DNA of 48,574 bases from Flavobacteriales bacterium (GTDB lineage: Bacteria; Bacteroidota; Bacteroidia; Flavobacteriales_F; PHOS-HE28), in NCBI GenBank assembly GCA_016710685.1, contig JADJVC010000018.1, positions 1 through 48,574 of the forward strand, read 5' to 3'. This document shows positions 45,730-48,574 of the stretch, in pieces (the first letter of the stretch is position 1; every line of letters begins with the position of its first letter). The notes below the pieces were generated by a model, which had not been told where the DNA came from, did not search any database, and was given only the letters and a program-made list of their open reading frames with translations. Both the position numbers and the translations under genes were made by a program.

Positions 45730-46971
45730 ATGACCCACCCCTTCAGCGTACGCATCTTTCTGGTGGATGGCGATCCGGCGGGCATCAAGACCGTGGAGAA
45801 GACCAACTGGTCCGGCGTGGGGCTGGTGTTCCCGCAATCGCTCTTCGCAGAGGCCCGCAAGCGGCCAGAGCTGCAACGCACCGGCGTGTACATCTTGGTC
45901 GGTCCCGGTGAGAGTGTGCAGCTACCCATGGTCTACATCGGCGAAGGCGACCCCATCCTGCCACGCCTGCAACAGCACGAGAGCAAGAAGGATTGGTGGA
46001 CCCATGCCGTAGCCTTCACCAGCAAGGACCAGAACTTGAACAAGGCGCACATCCAGCATTTGGAGGCTCGCCTGGTGGGGCTGGCAGCAAGCGCCAAGCG
46101 CTGCCAGTTGGACAACGGGAACACACCCAACACCCCAAGCCTTAGAGCCTGTTTATGATCTCTTCAAACGCGGCCCCCGGCCTCTTTTCCGCCCATGCTT
46201 TGCCGGAAAATAATCCCGTAGGCGCGGCTATGCGATGATTTTCCGGCTGCGCCTGAACGAAAAATAGACGCGCGGTCCATCGTCCAGAGATCCCAAACGA
46301 GGCTCTTAGCGAGGCGGACCGCGCCGATGCCGAGCGCTTCTTGGAGGACATTTTGCTGTGCATGCCCATTCTCGGCTACAGCTTCTTTGAGCGGGCACCG
46401 GTGGCCAAGTCCAAGACGCGCCGCTATACGCTCAGCTCCAAAGGCCTGAGCGCTGAAGGCTATGAAAGCTCGGAAGGCTTCGTGGTAGCGAAGGGTTCAC
46501 AGGTCTCTTGGGATGAGCGGCCTTCCATACACGGCTACCTGAAGGAGCTGCGCGCGGCCTTGATCAAGGAAGGTGTGCTGCAAGCGCCTGGCTCAGTCTA
46601 CACGCTCACAGGATTACACCTTCGCCAGCCCGAGCACAGCGGCAGGCGTGGTGGTGGGCAGGGCTGCCAATGGTCGGGAGCTGTGGAGGACGAAGGATGG
46701 GATGATGTTGAAGCAGGTTCAGGAGGGTTCCAGCCACTTGATGATTCCAATAGATCCGAATGACTCCACTGCCATCGTCGGCCCAAATGAGGCAGGTGGA
46801 ACAATCGGGCTAAGCCGTTGTAGCTCGAAGTCGCGTGTTTCACTATATCCGGCATGCCATAAATGTGCGGATCGCATTTTGCTGCACACCGAGTATAGTG
46901 GCCGAGTCACTTTCCCTCCAAAGGCAATTCGGGTGCAAAGGACTTCACATCCATCAGGGACAGCGAGGTGA
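45730..46971 (+). pseudogene. GIY-YIG nuclease with DUF4357, split by a MITE
   Basis: The N-terminal part (45730-46158) has the GIY-YIG pattern: RTGVYILVGPGESVQLPMVYIGEG and the metal-site region around HIQHLEARLV. At 46142 the frame is broken by a 161-bp element with a TTA duplication. Removing the element and one TTA restores TPSLSEADRADAERFLED in frame. The next part (SFFERAPVAKSKTRRYTLSS, EGFVVAKGSQVSWDERPS) leads to a frameshift near 46610, then the DUF4357 end DYTFASPSTAAGVVVGRAAN. Such proteins occur near restriction systems; function is unknown. Start: the ATG at 45730, after a 127-nt gap with no gene. The exact 3' end is uncertain. Confidence 0.78.
46145..46305. mobile_element. 161-bp MITE inserted in the GIY-YIG gene
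   Basis: Terminal inverted repeats: the left end begins GAGCCTGTTTATGATCTCT, and the reverse complement of the right end begins GAGCCTCGTTTGGGATCTCT. A TTA target duplication flanks it (46142-46144 and 46306-46308). The ends and TNA duplication resemble IS5-family (IS1031-type) elements. It has no transposase, so it is non-autonomous. An inner hairpin GCCGGAAAAT/ATTTTCCGGC lies at 46202-46211 and 46238-46247. Precise excision would repair the host reading frame. Confidence 0.85.
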
Positions 46972-47101
46972 GATCGCCAGCTTCATGAAGCAAAGCGCGG
47001 TGTATTCCAATGGAGCGTCAATGGTGCAAGTTGGCGCGGGTGCTAACGTTACTTGGTTCGTATTGGGGTGTTAGTTGGTCCATACGCTAAATCTGCTTGG
47101 G

Positions 47102-47109
47102 TAGATTTG
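47102..47109 (+). promoter_or_regulatory. -7 box of the DUF488 gene (TAGATTTG)
   Basis: TAGATTTG matches TAnnTTTG exactly and ends four bases before the GTG start at 47114. A TTG at 47075-47077 might be a -33 element, though the spacing is long. The 142 nt before the gene hold no other feature. Confidence 0.5.
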
Positions 47110-47113
47110 TCCT

Positions 47114-47992
47114 GTGTATTACCGCCGTCGCTTCATTCTTGCTCTCCTCAACGCACATGGCTGTACGCTGGATCGGCTGCGGCTCATGAAGCTCTTGCTA
47201 TTAGCATTAAAGGAGCGGTCTGAGCCACTCTATAGCTTTATACCATACAAATTCGGGGCATACAGCTTTCTAGCCACCAAGGACCTGCACGCGTTGGTCG
47301 CTCATGGCATCCTTGCTCAGCATGAGAACGACTGGATCTTAAAGGATCCGACCGATCATTTGACGGTATTGAAGGCAGAGGACCGTGCGTTCATCAATGC
47401 CTCAGTGCGAGAGTATTCTCTTGGAGTACGCGGGATATCATGCACCAAAGCTACCGGCTGATGCCACAGACCGCAGTGCGAAGTGAAATGGCCAGGGACC
47501 TTTTGAGCCGAGACGAAATGCAAGGGTTTTAGCGGCAGTACCGAAGAATTCTGTCAAGGACTCTATACCATTGGCTACGAAGGATTGGATATCGATGCAT
47601 TCTTGAACAAGCTGATGGGAGCTGGGGTGACCCTGCTATGCGATGTGCGCCGGAATGCACAGAGTATGAAGTATGGGTATAGCAAAAAGCAACTGGACCG
47701 CTACTGTCAAAGTGCGGGCATCCGATATCTGCACCGTCACGTGGGCATTGCCTCTGAGAAAAGGGCAGGAGTTGAACGGGCCGGAGGCGTATCGCAAGCT
47801 CTTTGCGGAATATGCGAAGAAATATCTCCCTGAGGTCATAGATGAGCAGGAAAACCTGCTTTACGATGTGCGGCATGAACACCGCGTGGCGATATTAAGG
47901 CTGAGGCTGATCCAAATTGCTGCCACCGATACATTTGGCCGGGTCATTGGCTGGAATAAGTGGGTCGAAGCTTGCTGTTCACCATCTTTAGG
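47114..47992 (+). pseudogene. DUF488 protein, frameshifted
   Basis: The GTG start is at 47114. The N-terminal half (YYRRRFILALLNAHGCTLDR, LYSFIPYKFGAYSFLATKDL) is a winged-helix-like part common in long DUF488 proteins. The second half, in another frame, has LYTIGYEGLDIDAFLNKLMG, LLCDVRRNAQSMKYGYSKKQ and, after another frameshift, GPEAYRKLFAEYAKKYLP. The C-terminal motif EADPNCCHRY and the end KLAVHHL with a TAG (47990-47992) appear only after further frame changes. DUF488 has a conserved Cys and Arg site of unknown activity. The next gene starts two bases later and is its usual partner, as far as I recall. Confidence 0.72.
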
Positions 47993-47994
47993 GC

Positions 47995-48574
47995 ATGCGC
48001 CGCAAGGTCTTGCTCACCGTAACAACCTACCCGTTGCCATCGAAGAGCTACGATGAACTCGTATGTACCGCTGGCATATTGGAAAGTGGCGAATGGATCG
48101 CATCTATCCGGTCCTTTGGGGTTATTGATGGACTTGAAGACCCGGAAGTTCAGGGCGAGTTTGGAAATACACTTGGGTGGAATTGGAATTAGAGCGTCGT
48201 AAGAAGGATTTCAGGCCTGAGAGCCACTCGCCCAAATACAAGGATTTCAGTGACCTGAAGGTGTTGGGATCGTCTCGATACTGCGAATGATTGGGCGGAG
48301 CGCAAGGCCATCTGCTTGAAGAAGGTCTACACGAGCGCTGGCACAACTGCTGATCGACAGCAAGCCACTGAAGTCCATTTCACTCGCGGCCTACAAGCCC
48401 AAGCGGATCATCGATTTTGTGTTCGAGGCCAGCCATGAGGATTGGGACCCGATGTACAAGGAGCTTCGCAAGCAAACGGACCTCTTCGCGCTTGAAGACC
48501 AAGTGGAACCCAAGGAACTGATCCGCAAGATCCCATGGAAGTTCAGCTATCGGTTCGAAGATGAGGCAGGAAAG
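47995..48574 (+). pseudogene. Conserved partner of DUF488, frameshifted and cut by window end
   Basis: The ATG at 47995 opens MRRKVLLTVTTYPLPSKSYD, then ELVCTAGILESGEWI. Frame changes follow near 48096, 48150, 48270 and 48330. Stitched segments are KYTWVELELERRKKDFRPES, PKYKDFSDLKVLG, ANDWAERKAICLKKVYTS, LIDSKPLKSISLAAYKPKRI and ELIRKIPWKFSYRFEDEAG at the window edge. I remember this as an unnamed conserved protein found directly after DUF488 genes; no function is known to me. About two thirds of the gene seems present. Confidence 0.6.

Noticed and set aside
36636..48574. Prophage or integrative element
   Set aside because: No integrase, phage structural gene, tRNA attachment site or conjugation gene was seen; only restriction- and defence-type genes and one MITE.

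Overview
The window comes from a member of the Bacteroidota, probably a GC-rich relative of the Flavobacteriales. Four things point that way. Genes mostly lack Shine-Dalgarno sites and instead carry TAnnTTTG-like promoter boxes close to the start codon. A secreted protease ends in a type IX secretion (Por) sorting domain. Several Bacteroidota-typical families are present (a DUF6728-type small membrane protein, a serine-palmitoyltransferase-like enzyme, a WbqC-like protein, an NlpE-like lipoprotein). The CRISPR repeat is of the 47-nt type II-C kind known from this phylum. No rRNA or tRNA gene was seen.

Layout. 1-6251 is the distal part of a very large CRISPR array (81 full repeats and one truncated repeat). 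Its cas genes and tracrRNA are not in the window. 6311-36518 is ordinary chromosomal housekeeping DNA with intact genes: fabG, a vWA-like membrane protein, a DUF218 protein, a T9SS serine protease, uvrB, envelope lipoproteins, an active/inactive pair of M16 peptidases, a strongly diverged malate synthase-like protein, an FKBP isomerase, yaaA, a PyrR-like phosphoribosyltransferase, aroK, a PhnP-like hydrolase, a TPR lipoprotein, recA, bcp, a sphingolipid-type alpha-oxoamine synthase, DoxX, a beta-barrel protein, and the classical thrS-infC-rpmI-rplT translation cluster. The intergenic gaps are rich in short-period tandem repeats (7- and 8-nt units in register), palindromes and a 138-bp tandem repeat.

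36636-48574 is an accessory defence-like island. An intact type I restriction subunit HsdR is followed by an NdpA/NA37-like nucleoid-associated protein, an unknown protein with C-terminal membrane helices, and HsdS. The last three overlap at their start and stop codons. After hsdS come an unknown gene with an abortive-infection-like C-terminus, a DUF3800 protein, a GNAT acetyltransferase, a GIY-YIG/DUF4357 nuclease interrupted by a 161-bp MITE, and a DUF488 gene with its usual partner. The 3' tail of hsdS is repeated twice more between these genes. hsdM is not visible.

From about 39.36 kb to the right edge almost every gene is broken by single-base frameshifts, although the stitched proteins remain well conserved. 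The 33 kb before that have none. This abrupt change suggests poor consensus quality near a contig end at least as much as true decay. The most promising biology is the NA37/membrane-protein pair inside the hsd operon, the repeated hsdS tail with accessory cargo, the eroded malate synthase-like protein, and the phased heptamer repeats in the gaps.
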